From Henckelia pumila (lineage: Eukaryota; Streptophyta; Magnoliopsida; Lamiales; Gesneriaceae), in assembly GCF_033568475.1 (NCBI RefSeq), contig NC_133123.1, positions 5,332,001 to 5,396,000 of the forward strand: a stretch of 64,000 nt of DNA, given 5' to 3'. Position 1 is the stretch's first letter. Every line of letters starts with the position of its first letter. Under the pieces are notes generated by a model. That model had not been told where the DNA came from. It was given only the letters and a program-made list of their open reading frames with translations, and did not search any database. The position numbers and the translations under genes were made by a program. This document shows positions 45,786 to 57,608 of this stretch, piece after piece.

Positions 45786-46850
45786 ATGGAAGGCAAGTTT
45801 CATGGCCTACCTCCTCTCAAACGATTCAGGCTCATGCAGCAAGTAGAAGAGCAAGAGAAAGAAAATTTTCACCTGAATCAAAAAATTGAAAATCACACGA
45901 CCCATTCACGCCTTCCCGCGAAAAAGCGTAAAGAATGCCGAGATTTGCCCCTTTTTTTTCTCGATTCCACCAACAATGCTGAGTTCTGCTTGCCAGCCAA
46001 GAAAAGGGTCTGGGCAGTTCAACCCCTAGACCTCAACCTTGAATACGAACCATCCCTTGATTTTGATGAACAGGAAATCCCGCCTGGTGACCAGAAGTTG
46101 TTGTCATCGGGATCCATCAACCATGGCGTTGGAATCGAGGGAGAAAATGTGGAAACAGAAGCAAACTGCGTAAATGAAGAAATCGACGGGATTGTTTGCG
46201 CTGTGTGTGAAAGCACAGACGGGGATCCAACTGACCCCATTGTGCTATGCGACGGCTGTGATCTAATGGTTCACACCACATGCTACGGTCATCCTTTCAC
46301 CGACGGCGTGCCTGACGGTGAATGGTTCTGCGCCCAATGCTTAGCTACAAAATCATCCCGCAAACCTGAAATTTCATGCTGCCTCTGTTCTCTGTCTGGT
46401 GGCGCGCTGAAGCCCACAGCTGACAGCAAATGGGCTCATCTAGTCTGCGCAATTTACGTGCCGGAAGTGTTTTTCAGCGACCCCGATGGCAGAGAAAGCA
46501 TCGATTGTAGCAAGATACCGGAGAGAAGATGGAAGCAAGAGTGTTACGTTTGTGAATCGAAAAAGGGGTGCGTCATCGACTGTTCCGAGCCAAATTGCAA
46601 GCTGGCGTTTCACGTAACGTGCGGTTTGAAGGCGGAGCTCTGCATCGAGTATCGGCAAAGGAAGAACAGGGGCGCTGTTGTTGCCGCATTTTGCGCAGCT
46701 CATACTGATCTCTGGAAGAAGGTATATAATGGTGTGCGTCGTATCTTTATTTTGATTCTTTTCTTGTTTGTTGATGAATATTATGGTTGGAATTTGCAGC
46801 AAGTGCAGACTGGGAAATTCAAGATCGTGGCTAGAGATGAGCACAAGTAA
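45786..46850 (+). CDS. PHD finger / extended PHD (PZP-type) nuclear protein
   Basis: Two exons, 45786-46721 and 46800-46850, joined across a 78-bp intron (GTATAT...TTGCAG), give 328 residues. The N terminus (MEGKFHGLPPLKRFRLMQQV) and a basic PAKKRKE stretch suggest nuclear location. From about residue 137 come a C4HC3 PHD finger (IVCAVCESTDGDPTDPIVLC then DGCDLMVH and WFCAQC), a zinc knuckle (CCLCSLSGGALKP, WAHLVCAIYVPEVFF) and an extended PHD (CYVCESKKGCVIDC, KLAFHVTCGL, AFCAAH). This PHD-knuckle-ePHD module is known from BRPF, AF10 and JADE proteins, which read histone H3. I recall a close Arabidopsis relative, At3g14740. Unspliced RNA stays open through the intron and adds 26 residues. A 5-kb MULE starts only 266 bp downstream. 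Confidence 0.88.
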   Translation: MEGKFHGLPPLKRFRLMQQVEEQEKENFHLNQKIENHTTHSRLPAKKRKECRDLPLFFLDSTNNAEFCLPAKKRVWAVQPLDLNLEYEPSLDFDEQEIPPGDQKLLSSGSINHGVGIEGENVETEANCVNEEIDGIVCAVCESTDGDPTDPIVLCDGCDLMVHTTCYGHPFTDGVPDGEWFCAQCLATKSSRKPEISCCLCSLSGGALKPTADSKWAHLVCAIYVPEVFFSDPDGRESIDCSKIPERRWKQECYVCESKKGCVIDCSEPNCKLAFHVTCGLKAELCIEYRQRKNRGAVVAAFCAAHTDLWKKVYNGVRRIFILILFLFVDEYYGWNLQQVQTGKFKIVARDEHK

Positions 46851-48220
46851 CATCAACTTCTTCATTTATTTGGTTTCAAACTATGTTTTTTGTTTTTGTT
46901 TTTGAGAATTCGTTAGTTTTTATAGTTGCAGAAATATTGGAAATTGATGGTTTTTTTTAGTGGTTTTGTAACCTTTATTTATGAATATTTGCGGTACTAA
47001 ATTCTAAGTTGCTAATGTATACTTCTATATTGATGTTGTAATTACAGAAGTAAACAATAATTTTTTTTTTGAAATACAAAAGTAAAAAAATATTCAAAAA
47101 ACATATTAATTTTTTGGGAAAAGCGAATTTTAGTCCTAGGCCTATTTTGGATTTTAGTTCTGTAAGTCATCAAATTTTGGTTTTCATACAGTAAGTTGGT
47201 TTTTTCTTTGGTTTTAGTCCTTTTCCTCCAGAAATCATTAAACCCATCGGAATTTGCTTATTTGGCACCGGTGTATCCTACCCGACATGTCTTAAAATCC
47301 ATGTAAGCAAAACAAAATGACAAAAATCCACCTAATTAAATAACAAGAGGCTACGTAAATTCCAAAAAAGAGGGAAAAAGTTGTTCTTTCTCTCCAAGTT
47401 CCAATCTCCATTATTACCCACTTGCTTCCTAGTCATAAAACGCACGCACCAACCAAATTTTCTCTCAATACTAGTAGCTATGAAAAAAAAATAGAAGAAG
47501 ATGATAGATTTAAAATTGATTAATTTATTCATTTATTCACTACCTTGTCATGGATGCTTAAATTTATTTATTATTGTTCGTGTGTTTCATCCAATAATTA
47601 AGGTATTGAACAACTTGATTAATTTTGTGATATATAAAATTTTCAGCATTAGCAAAACAGATTTTATCAATACGAAATATAATTTAAACTTATTATTTGT
47701 ATAGTTTTTTTTATTGATTTTACTGATATTATTTAGAGAGTTTCACTTCTAACTCATTTGCAAATCAATAAACGGATGGTTCTTGGATTTTATTACACTA
47801 TGATCTATTATTTCAAAAATTTTGATGACAAACATATGCAAGTTCGATATATATGGTATTTACATTTAATTTCAATTTCATTACAAAAAAAAAGATCAAG
47901 AACAATAACTCTTTGTTAATTAATTTGGACCCATTTGCTATAAAGTAACACAAAATTTTACAAATATTGCTTCCAACTGACTATGCCATAAAGTAACCAA
48001 AAAGATTTCCAACAAGACAAAAGACAAAAATATTATTAATTTTATATGTTCAACCATCCAAAACGAAAAATATCCAAACATTAAAAATCAGCAACTTTAT
48101 TTGTCCAGATATCATCCAGCAAACAAACATCTAAAATGAATACAACCCAAAATGAACATCCAAAAAAATAAACTGCAGTCATCCAAAATGAACATCAACA
48201 TTCACCCAAAAGCAACAGCT

Positions 48221-51200
48221 TTATTTCACGTGACCCTTCCCTTTGTCCTTTGTTTTAGTAACTGAACCTTCAGCTTTATATGATGAACCCGAGCTAGACA
48301 GAGCAACAAACTTCTTCCCTCCTTCACATATTATCGGCTTAGCAGTTGTGCAAGATTGTGTGATGCATCTTTCAATGCTTTGTATGAAGTATCCTCTGGT
48401 CGAAGTTGTAGGTGTCATTATGTTCACCGTAGGAGTTGGTATTTGACACTGTTGGAACTGGTCATACATAGAGGGGGGAGCAATTGGAATTAGTGATGGC
48501 ACACACGCAGACCGTGCAATTTCTTGAAGTGGTTGTTGTATATTATCATATTTTTCCTGTATGTATCGAGGACACAAAACATATTTATGAGCTTGGCAAA
48601 GGCAGTTTAAGAAATAATCAAATATGAACTTACACTGCTCAAAAGAACTACTTTCTTTTTCTTTTGGTTTTTTGTAGCTAGTTTGCTTCTCCAAATTTCT
48701 CTTACTCGCATCCATATCGGAACAAACTTTCCTCTTCACCTAACACAAGAACACGATTGGTTAAATGATAGTTACAAAAAATTAATTCCAGCAACATGTC
48801 ACAAAATTTTAAAAGAAAAACACATACCTGTAATTTTGATGGTCTTTGACTTGGGAACTCTTGTGTCAACTGATTTGAATATTGATCTTCTGACTCAATA
48901 AATTTTTCCACATCAACAAAAACTCTATTCTCCTAACACAAGGACATTAATATATGAAAATAAATTAAATAAATTTTAAATTCAATAATATGCAACAAAA
49001 TTTTGAATGAGAAAACTTACATGTGACTCAATCACTGGTTTTGCTCCAACTATACTCGGTTGGTCATTCTTCAAAGGGCATGATCTTTTGTTGTGCCCCT
49101 CAACCCCTCAACCCCACAAATACCGCATTTTATTGTTTTTGTTGTCTTTTCATTTGAGGTTCACTCATTAGAACTTTGGCCTTGCCCCTTGATCTTTTCT
49201 TCCTTTTAAACTCAGGTTCATCTCTTTCTCTTCGTCTTGATTTTTTATGCCTTCCAACAGTCCTACCAAAATTTGGTGGCAATGGAGGAATTAACTTCGA
49301 GGGCGGCCATTCATTCCTGCCATTTATGGGAAAAATTGCAGGAGCATACACTAAATTATAGGTTTCCAATCTGTAACATTTATCCACAAACTTGTCATAA
49401 TCCAATCATTGTGATAAAATGGCACTTAATGCATGCTTGCATGGTATCCCGCTCACATCCCATTGCCTACACCCACATGTTTCCTTTTCTAAATCAACAT
49501 TATATTTTGTCCCATCAAAGCATGATATTTGGTAATGGAAGTTATCAGATTTAATGGGAATACAATCTCCAGTTTGATTACGGTTTTTATCTATGAGTTT
49601 CTGGATTTTTGGACAAAAGGATCCATTCCATCTCTCGGTTGCCCTGTCCCTGTTTTTCTGCATTTTTTTCATCAAATATTCCACAATCCATTCGCACATA
49701 GAAACTATAGGCTTGTCTCTTGCATCTAAGATATTACTGTTAAAAGACTCGCAACCGTTATTTAATAGCATGTCACACTTAGTATTATCATTGAAGTGTG
49801 ATCTACTCCATTGACTAGGTGGCTTGTTATTAAACTATTCCACTGCACTTTTATCCAACTCCTTTAATATTTCCATTCTTCTTCCAAACTCGTTCACAGT
49901 TGTGGCCATAGCACAATTCCATAGCGCAATCTTAAATGCTTGACCTCTAAATCCAGCTCTTTTAAAATTTTCATGCAAGTGCCGAACACAAAACCGATGA
50001 TCAGCGCTTGGAAACACCTCATTGATTGCCTGAACCAACCCTTTTTGTTTGTCTGACATGAAAGTCCACTCATAATCTTTCTCAATGTTTAAATCTAACT
50101 TCAACAAACTTAAAAACCAACCCCATGTTTCCCCTGTCTTGTTATTCACTATGGCGAAGGCAATGGGAAAATTGCTATTATTTGGATCTACACCTACTGC
50201 TGTCAACAACACTCCACCATGAGGTCCTTTCAAATGACACCCATCGACCCCAATGAAATGCCTACAACCAGATAGAAACCCTACCTTTGAAGCATACAAA
50301 CACATGTAAAGTCTGTCAAATCTATTATCACAATTTGCTTCCTCAATGCCTACTATAATTGTACTCCCAGGGTTCGTTCTCTTTATCTCATTTGCAAAAT
50401 CCCAAAGCAATGCATACTGTGAATTTACCTGACCCTCAACTAGTTCAATAGCCTGCGATTTAGCCCTATATGCTTGATAATCGGAAACACGGCATCGTAG
50501 ATCTTCCATTATATCAACCTGAAATCCTTTCACGTTTCTCTTGGGGTCTGATCTGATCTTGTTTGCGTATTTCCTAGACAACCAGCTTGATTTCAAATTT
50601 TTTATGCGAAAACTCATTCCACAAGTATGATTAGGTTCATACTGCCTTATTTGATATGTACATTTGCCGGTAAGCTTCAACGCATGAAACTTCCATCCAC
50701 ATTCCATGTCAGCACACTTAGCATACATTCTGACATTGTCATTCTTGGTAATCTTCAAGTTTCTTTTTGTTTTGATGGCTTGTGAGTGTATTGCCTGCCT
50801 TATCTCATCTCTGTTGCTAAAAATCATGTCTAACTCAAAAGTAGGATCATAATATTCCACAGTATTAAAAATAGGAAAGTTCTTCACATCATTTTCACCA
50901 TCTGATCCTTCACAACTTTTCAAATCATCTTCATTATCAATGTCACTATCTTCACTAGACTCCACATTTCCAATGTCAATGGGTACCACTTGTGATTCAT
51001 CATCTCCTCTAAACCACTCAGCCTCTTTGGCCACATTATCATTGAAAAGCTTGTCATCCTTGTCATCATATAATCCTGATCATCCTCATCAGTTTCATCC
51101 AAACTACCTGTACTTACCTGTTTTTCCACCCTCTCATTCTTAATTCCCTCCTCGGTATCATCACCTTCTGCATCTTCTTGCCTCAGCCGATTTACCTTAT

Positions 51201-51264
51201 CTATCTCCCTTGATCTCTTATTTTCATTCCTCGTGGTTGCACTCACATTGTTATTCTCAGCCAA
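48221..51264 (-). pseudogene. MudrA transposase gene, nearly complete but disabled
   Basis: The start is at 51264 (MAENNNVSATTRNENKRSRE). An acidic region leads, after a one-base slip near 51060, into the long frame 51034-49835. That frame has the MuDR N-terminal zinc-binding part (CADMECGWKFHA, HTCGM), the MULE domain with VDGCHLKGPHGG (first Asp), MSDKQKGLVQAI (second Asp) and CVRHLHENF. After a stop near 49835 the frame goes on through NGCESFNSNILDARDKPI to a SWIM finger (CGCRQWDVSGIPCKHA); a second stop lies near 49405. A zinc knuckle (KCGICGVEGHNKRSCP) follows at about 49130-49070, disrupted by an 8-base tandem duplication of TTGAGGGG. Spliced C-terminal exons follow: an end at 49021, then 48828-48932 and 48221-48739, with GT-AG borders that keep frame. 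Confidence 0.9.
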
Positions 51265-51639
51265 CTCTGTTACAAAGTTATTTATTGGATAAAATGATAA
51301 AAAATAATAATAATAAATTAGAGCAAACTAACTCAATTTTTTTATATAAAAGAAAGACTTGTATGGAGGAGACAAGTGGTTTACTCCTTCCCACAATTTT
51401 TGTTGATATAATATAATACAACAATTTATTTTGCACGAACTTGCTCCTGTAAATATTACTTAAAACTCTTAATGCATAACTCAAATCACTCACAAAAAAA
51501 CTTGAATAAACTGTATAGTGCAATGATCCACAAGATATCTATTATTAAAACCAAATACGATGGCAATAGTGGCCACAATAGCATTTTACAAAAGTTTCAC
51601 GATAGGGACCACCACCATGACATTCCATGAACAGTACCT

Positions 51640-51697
51640 CACAAAAACAGAATTTTCACAAAAACAGAGTTTTCACAAAAACAGAGTTTTTACAACA
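51640..51697. repeat. three short tandem repeats inside the MULE
   Basis: ACAAAAACAGAATTTTC, ACAAAAACAGAGTTTTC and ACAAAAACAGAGTTTTT follow each other in 17-bp steps at about 51644-51694, between the transposase start and the right terminal repeat. Subterminal repeats of this kind may bind transposase in other elements; here that is a guess. Confidence 0.7.
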
Positions 51698-52169
51698 ACG
51701 TATAAATTCCAAAATACGTACCATATTCGAAAGGAGACTGTGTAAGCTTATTTACTTGTGGAATTTTCATTTTTAACGTAGATTTATTCTTCAAAAATCT
51801 GCTAGACTTCTTTGGAGTACTTGTTAATGGGGGTGGAAGACGATGCGGTGGTTTGAGAGCATTTTGTGACTGATGGAGGGTTTTGATTGGGATTGCATTG
51901 TTTTTTCTAATTAGTTTAATTTACGTGGCCTCTTGTTATTTAATTAGTGGATTTTTGTCCTTTTGTTTTGCTTACATGGATTTTAAGACATGTTGGGTAG
52001 GATACATTCGTGCCAAATAAGCAAATTCCGATGGGTTTAATGATTTTCGGTGGAAAAGGACCAAAACCAAAGAAAAACCCAACTTAATGTATGAAAACCA
52101 AAATTTGATGACTTACAGGACTAAAATCCAAAATAAGCCAACTTATAGGACTAAAATTGCAATTTTCCC

Positions 52170-54079
52170 TAATTTTTTTTTTTTAAAAAAATAGTACTTC
52201 AATATTGTTACATTTTGATATATAAAATATTAAATTTTGTATTATATATTGATGTAACAAATATTTTGTCTTGGGTTCGGTCTATGAACGATTTTTAAAA
52301 CTTTTGGGTTGAGTCGTTCAAAAGAGGTTTGCACATGAAAAAATAGGATTAGGCGTGTCGGAGATGTTTTGCGACCCCTCCATGCTAAAACCATAATGTA
52401 AGAAATAAAGCAAGAGATTAAAATTAGTGAATCTGTAGGTGAAAGTGTAAAATCATAACAAATATTTGATATTTACTTTTTTTTTTATAACGTGGGAACT
52501 CGCGGTGGCTATTTTTTGATGTGCACTGGATAAACTCTCGGATCAACGCAATAGTTTGCAAACTACGCTAGGTAGGTAAACCACGCTAGACAAGTCTTGT
52601 GTGACAGGTTAGTCCAAGAAATTGTTGGTAGGAGGAATTGAACTTTTTTCCTCTGACCAAGAGTTTACCTATTCCATCAACTTGGATACGGGGCAAATAT
52701 TTGATATTTATCCTAGTAAGATGGTTTGGTTATCTTGTTTGGGAAGAGTTTTTGTGGGGCAGAATTCTGCCCAAGGGAGACTGAGAGTAGGACTTGGTTG
52801 TTGTGGTGACTAGGACTGCAAACTTGGTGGATTAGGTGTTATCTCGAATTTTTCTGGAGTTCACGGTTTTAGGGTCAAGATGGGTCAATGGGCTCGGCCC
52901 TTAGGCTCGGCTCTTTTACCTAGCTCATATGGGCTTAGTTACATGGGCTCAAACCATCTTAGGATCCGTGCAACGTTTGAGCCGTTATGAGATAAGATTT
53001 AATCGAGTTTATTAGGGGGACATTCCCTCCGATTACAACCCTTGAAACAATGTCTTTGAAGTTTGAGGTTTGAACTCGGATCTCTTAGAAATGGTCCATT
53101 TGGATCAGAAATCATATATTATATATATTAGTATCTCGGATCACGCATTGCGTACTTGTACAATCATAATTTTGTTGTTTCCTAAATATTTATGACTAAA
53201 TTATAAAATAAAGAAGATATGTTATAAAAAAAAGTAAATCAAAGTTTGAAAAATAAAAAAACTAATTAATGACATTATTATCATATTAAAAAAAATCTCA
53301 TCAAAATTCATTTAGTATTTACGCTTCTCCCTTGGTTAATAGTATGTATAGATACATGCAAACACTATACATAAAGCTTGAGATGAGATATTTATATTAA
53401 CTTATTTGGTTTATCAATATGACATCAATATCAAATTAATATCTAATTTATAAAAATATTCCTTCAATCAAATTATCTGAACAAAATCTAGGATATGGAT
53501 AAGTTGCTATGTTCCCGGAACGGTATACTATTGATTAAAGAAAAAATATTTAACGTGTTTTTCCGAAAAGAATAATTTGAAATTAAAGTATTTCAAGTTC
53601 GGTCCATATCTATAAAGACGTAATCTTCATGTATTCATTTTCAAATCCATAACTATGAGAAGATTTTAAATTTATCTCCATATATAAATTTTGAAGTTTT
53701 TCAAGAATATTTACATTTAAAACTTAAAAGCGCAACCTAATCTTTCCTCCCAATTGGGGTTTTTTTTCCCCTTGTAAATTTTGCTTATCTCATATTGATA
53801 CGTACACATATCGTGTAAATTTATCGAGACTCGAAATACAATCAAATAAGTAGAAATGTTTGGTACGTCAACTACGATTCCCTTCGTGGTTTGCGATATT
53901 TAAAATTGTTTCTCCAACAAAAGTGAAACAGATTCAGCTTATTGTGGCAAATAAGGATTAGATAGATCTTCAGATATAGATAAAAATCCCGGATTTAAAG
54001 ATATCATGATAGCGTCACAAACTCGATCAACATATATAGATACAAAAATCAATTATTAATAACCTGATAAGCGTTATAT
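52170..54079. other. intergenic stretch with unclassified repeats
   Basis: No gene was seen. A segment at about 52480-52700 (GTGGGAACTCGCGGTGGCT, then TTGTGTGACAGGTTAGTCC and GGAGGAATTGAACTT) has the look of a dispersed plant repeat with tRNA-like phrases, possibly SINE-derived. Around 52840-53000 is a moderately GC-rich patch with repeated GGGCTCGG/GGCTCGGC phrases. From 53100 onward it is AT-rich. Confidence 0.4.
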
Positions 54080-54117
54080 CTATATATAGATATAGATATA
54101 GATATAGATATAGAATT
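54080..54117 (+). repeat. GATATA microsatellite just upstream of a gene
   Basis: TATATAGATATAGATATAGATATAGATATAG-type repeats end about 10 bases before the start codon at 54128, so the run probably forms part of the promoter or leader and may supply TATA-like sequence. Confidence 0.7.
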
Positions 54118-54127
54118 TCTCCAGGCT

Positions 54128-56080
54128 ATGAAGTTCTTGAAATCACAAAACATGAAGATGGTGGAGTGGGTATGTTCCCATGTTTTGGTTGCTTTTTTGT
54201 TGTTCGGATCATTTGTGTATGCACACAAGGATCATGTATCGGCGATCGGCGATCCCGGGATGAGAAGGGACAATCTTAGAGTAGCCATTGAAGCATGGAG
54301 TCAATGCAATGAAGTCCATAATGAGATTGAAGATATGGGAAGTCCAAGGCACGCAGATTGCTTTGATATTGTCCATAATTCTAAAGCATACAGTATGTTC
54401 TTTTTTTTTTTTTTTGGCCTTTGTCTGTTTCTTGTTTGTTATATGTTATAAAAGTTATCTGTACATGCATATGAATAATGAAAAGAGATGAACAGAGACT
54501 AAATATTTGGCCTTTTCAGTTTCTATTTGAATCTTGATTATTTAATCGATCCAATTTTAACAATAAAAGGTTCCAACACAACCCATAAAAAGAGAGGCCT
54601 AGAGAATATTAGTTCGGGTAGAAATATAAACCTGACTCCGTCGTGGGATAACGTAACTGGGCACTACATTTTTGCAGCCAAGTTGGCACACAGGGTGAAT
54701 GAGAAAAGCAACAAGCTAGGAATAGCAGATGCAGGACTCTATGGTTTGAGTGACATAACCGTGGACGAATACGCGGCTTGGAAAGAGAGATACTTGGGCT
54801 ACAAATGCCAAGTCGAAGACAAGCCCGGGCCGTGGCAATTCTGGATGATCATGCTCAAGAGTGGCAACATGGACACATCTGCTGCTAAATGTCCCGAAAA
54901 TGGTAAGAAATCGAAACCATTTCCACCCGAATCTCGGTTCCCGTGCTTCGGAGAAGGCTGCATGAACATGCCACGGATCTACCATGACTACACAAGCGTG
55001 CAGCATTACCATCACAATCGAACTCTCAAGGGAAGTTTCTATGGGACATGGGATTTAGATGTCTCAATGGAAGAAGCAAAAACGAAGGAAGACACTTCAT
55101 ATTATTCAATCGTTTGGGAGAAAGAGTTGGGAAAGGGGAGTTGGAAGTTTCATCATGTATTAAAAACATCACCAAAGTATCCTTGGCTCATGCTCTACTT
55201 GAGATCAGATGCTACAACAGGGTACTCTGGAGGGTATCATTATGTCACCAGAGGAATGTCCAAAATCGTAAGTTTTCTTTGTCAGATTCTTTCATTAATC
55301 ACAACTATATAAAACAGTACTAACATGTCTCATATGATGGCTCAAGATTCCCAAGTCACCAAATTTCAAAGTGAGGTTCTCACTCGATATAAAGAGTGGT
55401 GGAGGCCCCAAGAGCCAGTTCTACCTAATGGACATCGGCAGCTGTTGGAAGAACAACGGCGAGCCTTGCGACGGAGATGTCACCTCCGACGTCACGCGTT
55501 ACAGCGAAATGATCATCAATCCAGAGACGGAAGCATGGTGCAAGCCAACAGATATCAGGCTATGTCCCCCTTACCACACCTTTGCTGATGGAACTAGAGT
55601 ACACCGAACGAATCAGACGCATTTCCCATACGACGCTTACCACGTTTACTGCTCGCCAGGCAATGGTGAAGAGTTGGAGGAACCCTTTAACTTGTGTGAT
55701 GCATATAGCAATCCACAGCCTCAAGAAATCCTGCAGCTTTTACCTCATCCCGTTTGGGGAGAATACGGGTATCCCACGAAGAAAGGCGAAGGTTGGGTCG
55801 GAGATCCGAGAACTTGGGAACTTGACGTTGGAAGACTCTCTCAGAATCTTTACTTTTATCAGGTATGCAACTCCATGTCACAAACTCTTCTAGCTTGATT
55901 CCTTTTCAGCATGATAAATAATGGTTAATGGGGATCATTTTCTTGCAGGAAGCTGGTACTAAACCCGTGGAGAGACATTGGCCATCTGTTGATTTGGGAA
56001 CTGAGATATATTTCGGCGAGAATGTTGTGGCAGAGTGGACTGTTAGCAACTTCGACATAATTGTGCCTAAAAATAGTTGA
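54128..56080 (+). CDS. secreted plant protein of unknown function (probably the DUF7705 family)
   Basis: A signal peptide (VLVAFLLFGSFVYA) leads a mature protein starting near HKDHVSAIGDPGMRRDNLR. Exons: 54128-54392, about 54570-55267, 55347-55862 and 55949-56080, about 536 residues. Family blocks I recognise: GSPRHADCFD, DKPGPWQFWMIMLKSGNMD, SRFPCFGEGCMN, GSFYGTWDLDV, YPWLMLYLRSDATTGYSGGY, SGGGPKSQFYLMDIGSCWKN, FPYDAYHVYCSPGNGEE, LLPHPVWGEYGYPTKKGEGW and DPRTWELDVGRLSQNLYFYQ. I believe this is the plant family now called DUF7705; no activity is known to me. The first junction is the weak point: the pyrimidine-rich acceptor at 54517-54519 would break the frame, and only the poor AATAAAAG acceptor (54569) keeps it. 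Divergence there (SSNTTHKKRGLENIS) is also unlike what I recall of relatives. The other three junctions are clean. Confidence 0.82.
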
Positions 56081-57608
56081 CAATTCCCACCTTGTGATTT
56101 AAGTACTTCATTTAAGTTTTCCTAGTTACTACCATGTAATAAGGTTTAATTATTTGGATAGTTTTAGGTTTTGTTGTTTTTGTCTTCTGGGATGGATTTT
56201 TCCTCCCCAAAACAGACACACTCTTATGATCTTTTCCTTTTGCTTACCTTGAATATATATATATATTTCACTACTTTCATATCATCACATTTAATTTATC
56301 TCTTATCATATTATTTGTAGCATAAAGTATGAGGCACTCTGATATTGCATAGAACTCCATGTTATTGTCTCATCCATCAATAATTGAATCGAGTATTAAA
56401 GCTATAAACAACAAAAATTGATAGACATCAAAACCCGCAATTGAACACGTGACTACGAAATTCTTGTGAGCTAGAGATACCACATGAATCATACACGAAC
56501 AAATTAGTTTACATCTCCCATAGGCCATATGTGTGAAAAAAATAAAAAGAAATAGAAAATCGAGTAGTTTATTATTTTTTTCATACTTTGTACTTTTAAT
56601 TTCCAAATTATGTAACGTAGTCTTTCTGTGATCGAAATTTAATTTTTCAACTAGCCATTACACACTAACCTTATAAACTATTATCTGTTACAAACTAGCC
56701 ATTAAAAATTAATCGTTACAAACTAGCGGTTAAAAAAATATGTAATGTAGCTTTTCTGTAATCTAACTTTAATTTGTTTTTATAATTTCATAATTTAATA
56801 AAACTTAAAAACAATATTTTGACAAAACATTATTATTGCAATTTTTTTTGAAAAAACGTCCAACATAAAAAAATTACAAATAATTCATAAAATAAAATAT
56901 AAAAATAATTAATTGTTGTTGTAACATGCACGCGCTCAACCAAGTTGGTTTGAGGTTATTGCTAAATGAATTTTGTGCTTCCCCAAGAAGCATTTGTTGT
57001 TTCTGGAGTATCGTTTGCATAATTCCTTCATCTATGTCATCAAATGTCACCAGTTCAAAGAAGTCATCGTGAAGTTATTCGGATCTTCAGACATTTTCTA
57101 AAGTTCAATAGAACAAAAATATGCTGTAAAAAGAATGGACTTATGAAGGGCCAGGATATCTGCACGGTTTTCTTATTAAAGATAACGAAGAAACCAATAA
57201 CAGAGAACCTTCATCCCATCATATAGACAGACAGGACAGTGCCTTAAAAAAAGTTATTCAAGCAAATAACTCCACATAAAAAGATTGCAAATGTACACAA
57301 GTATCATCAAAAACTGCATCTTTATGGTCATGGGACTTGAGCAAGAGTCGGTAGAAGAAGTAAATTTCGTCATCAATGGCTTGGCCATGGATCCACACTT
57401 GTGGCCTACGCCTGTAAATTTTGTCCGCAACGAGTTAAATGGTATTTTTATAATCACACACTGCTTGCCATAAAATCAATGACTCCGATCACTCAGTGGA
57501 TCCAGCACAAATGTTTCTCAATCAAAGTGGCGAAGAACATCGAAAAACATAGGCAAAACAAACCTAGTTCTTGCATGCAGATGAGCTACGCTGACAAACT
57601 GAGTATCC
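56081..57608. other. convergent intergenic region
   Basis: It lies between the DUF7705-like gene and RBSK, whose 3' ends face each other. 56081-56280 includes the 3' flank of the former, with an (AT)n run near 56255-56266. A CTAGCCATTA/CTAGCCATTAAAAATTAATC phrase recurs near 56650-56735. Apart from one coding-like fragment (56925-57092, minus) I see no gene. Confidence 0.5.
56925..57092 (-). pseudogene. unrecognised coding-like fragment, possibly transposon-derived
   Basis: On the minus strand a frame reads DDFFELVTFDDIDEGIMQTI then LQKQQMLLGEAQNSFSNNLK and PTWLSAC, 55 or so codons without a stop and with protein-like composition. An overlapping frame upstream reads MSEDPNNFTMTSL before a stop. 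I do not recognise the family. Acidic N-terminal stretches like this occur ahead of plant transposase-like nucleases, but that is only a hint. Confidence 0.3.

Larger units (their letters stand above)
47116..52169 (-). mobile_element. full-length Mutator-like transposon (MULE) with damaged MudrA
   Basis: A 5054-bp element. The left end (47116) starts GGGAAAAGCGAATTTTAGTC and the reverse complement of the right end (52169) starts GGGAAAATTGCAATTTTAGT. The terminal repeats run about 246 bp (to 47361 and from 51919) with shared blocks such as CAAATTTTGGTTTTCATACA and CATTAAACCCATCGGAATTT. The flanks are TAATTTTTT on both sides (47107-47115 and 52170-52178), an exact 9-bp duplication. Inside, the minus strand carries one MudrA-type transposase gene. 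Intact target duplications and long similar ends point to a fairly recent arrival, though the coding part already has several lesions. Non-coding inner margins lie at 47362-48220 and 51265-51918. Confidence 0.93.

Noticed and set aside
45523-45846. 107-codon plus-strand frame before and over the start of the PHD gene
   Set aside because: It overlaps the PHD start in another frame, lacks a family match and lies in what looks like the leader of that gene.
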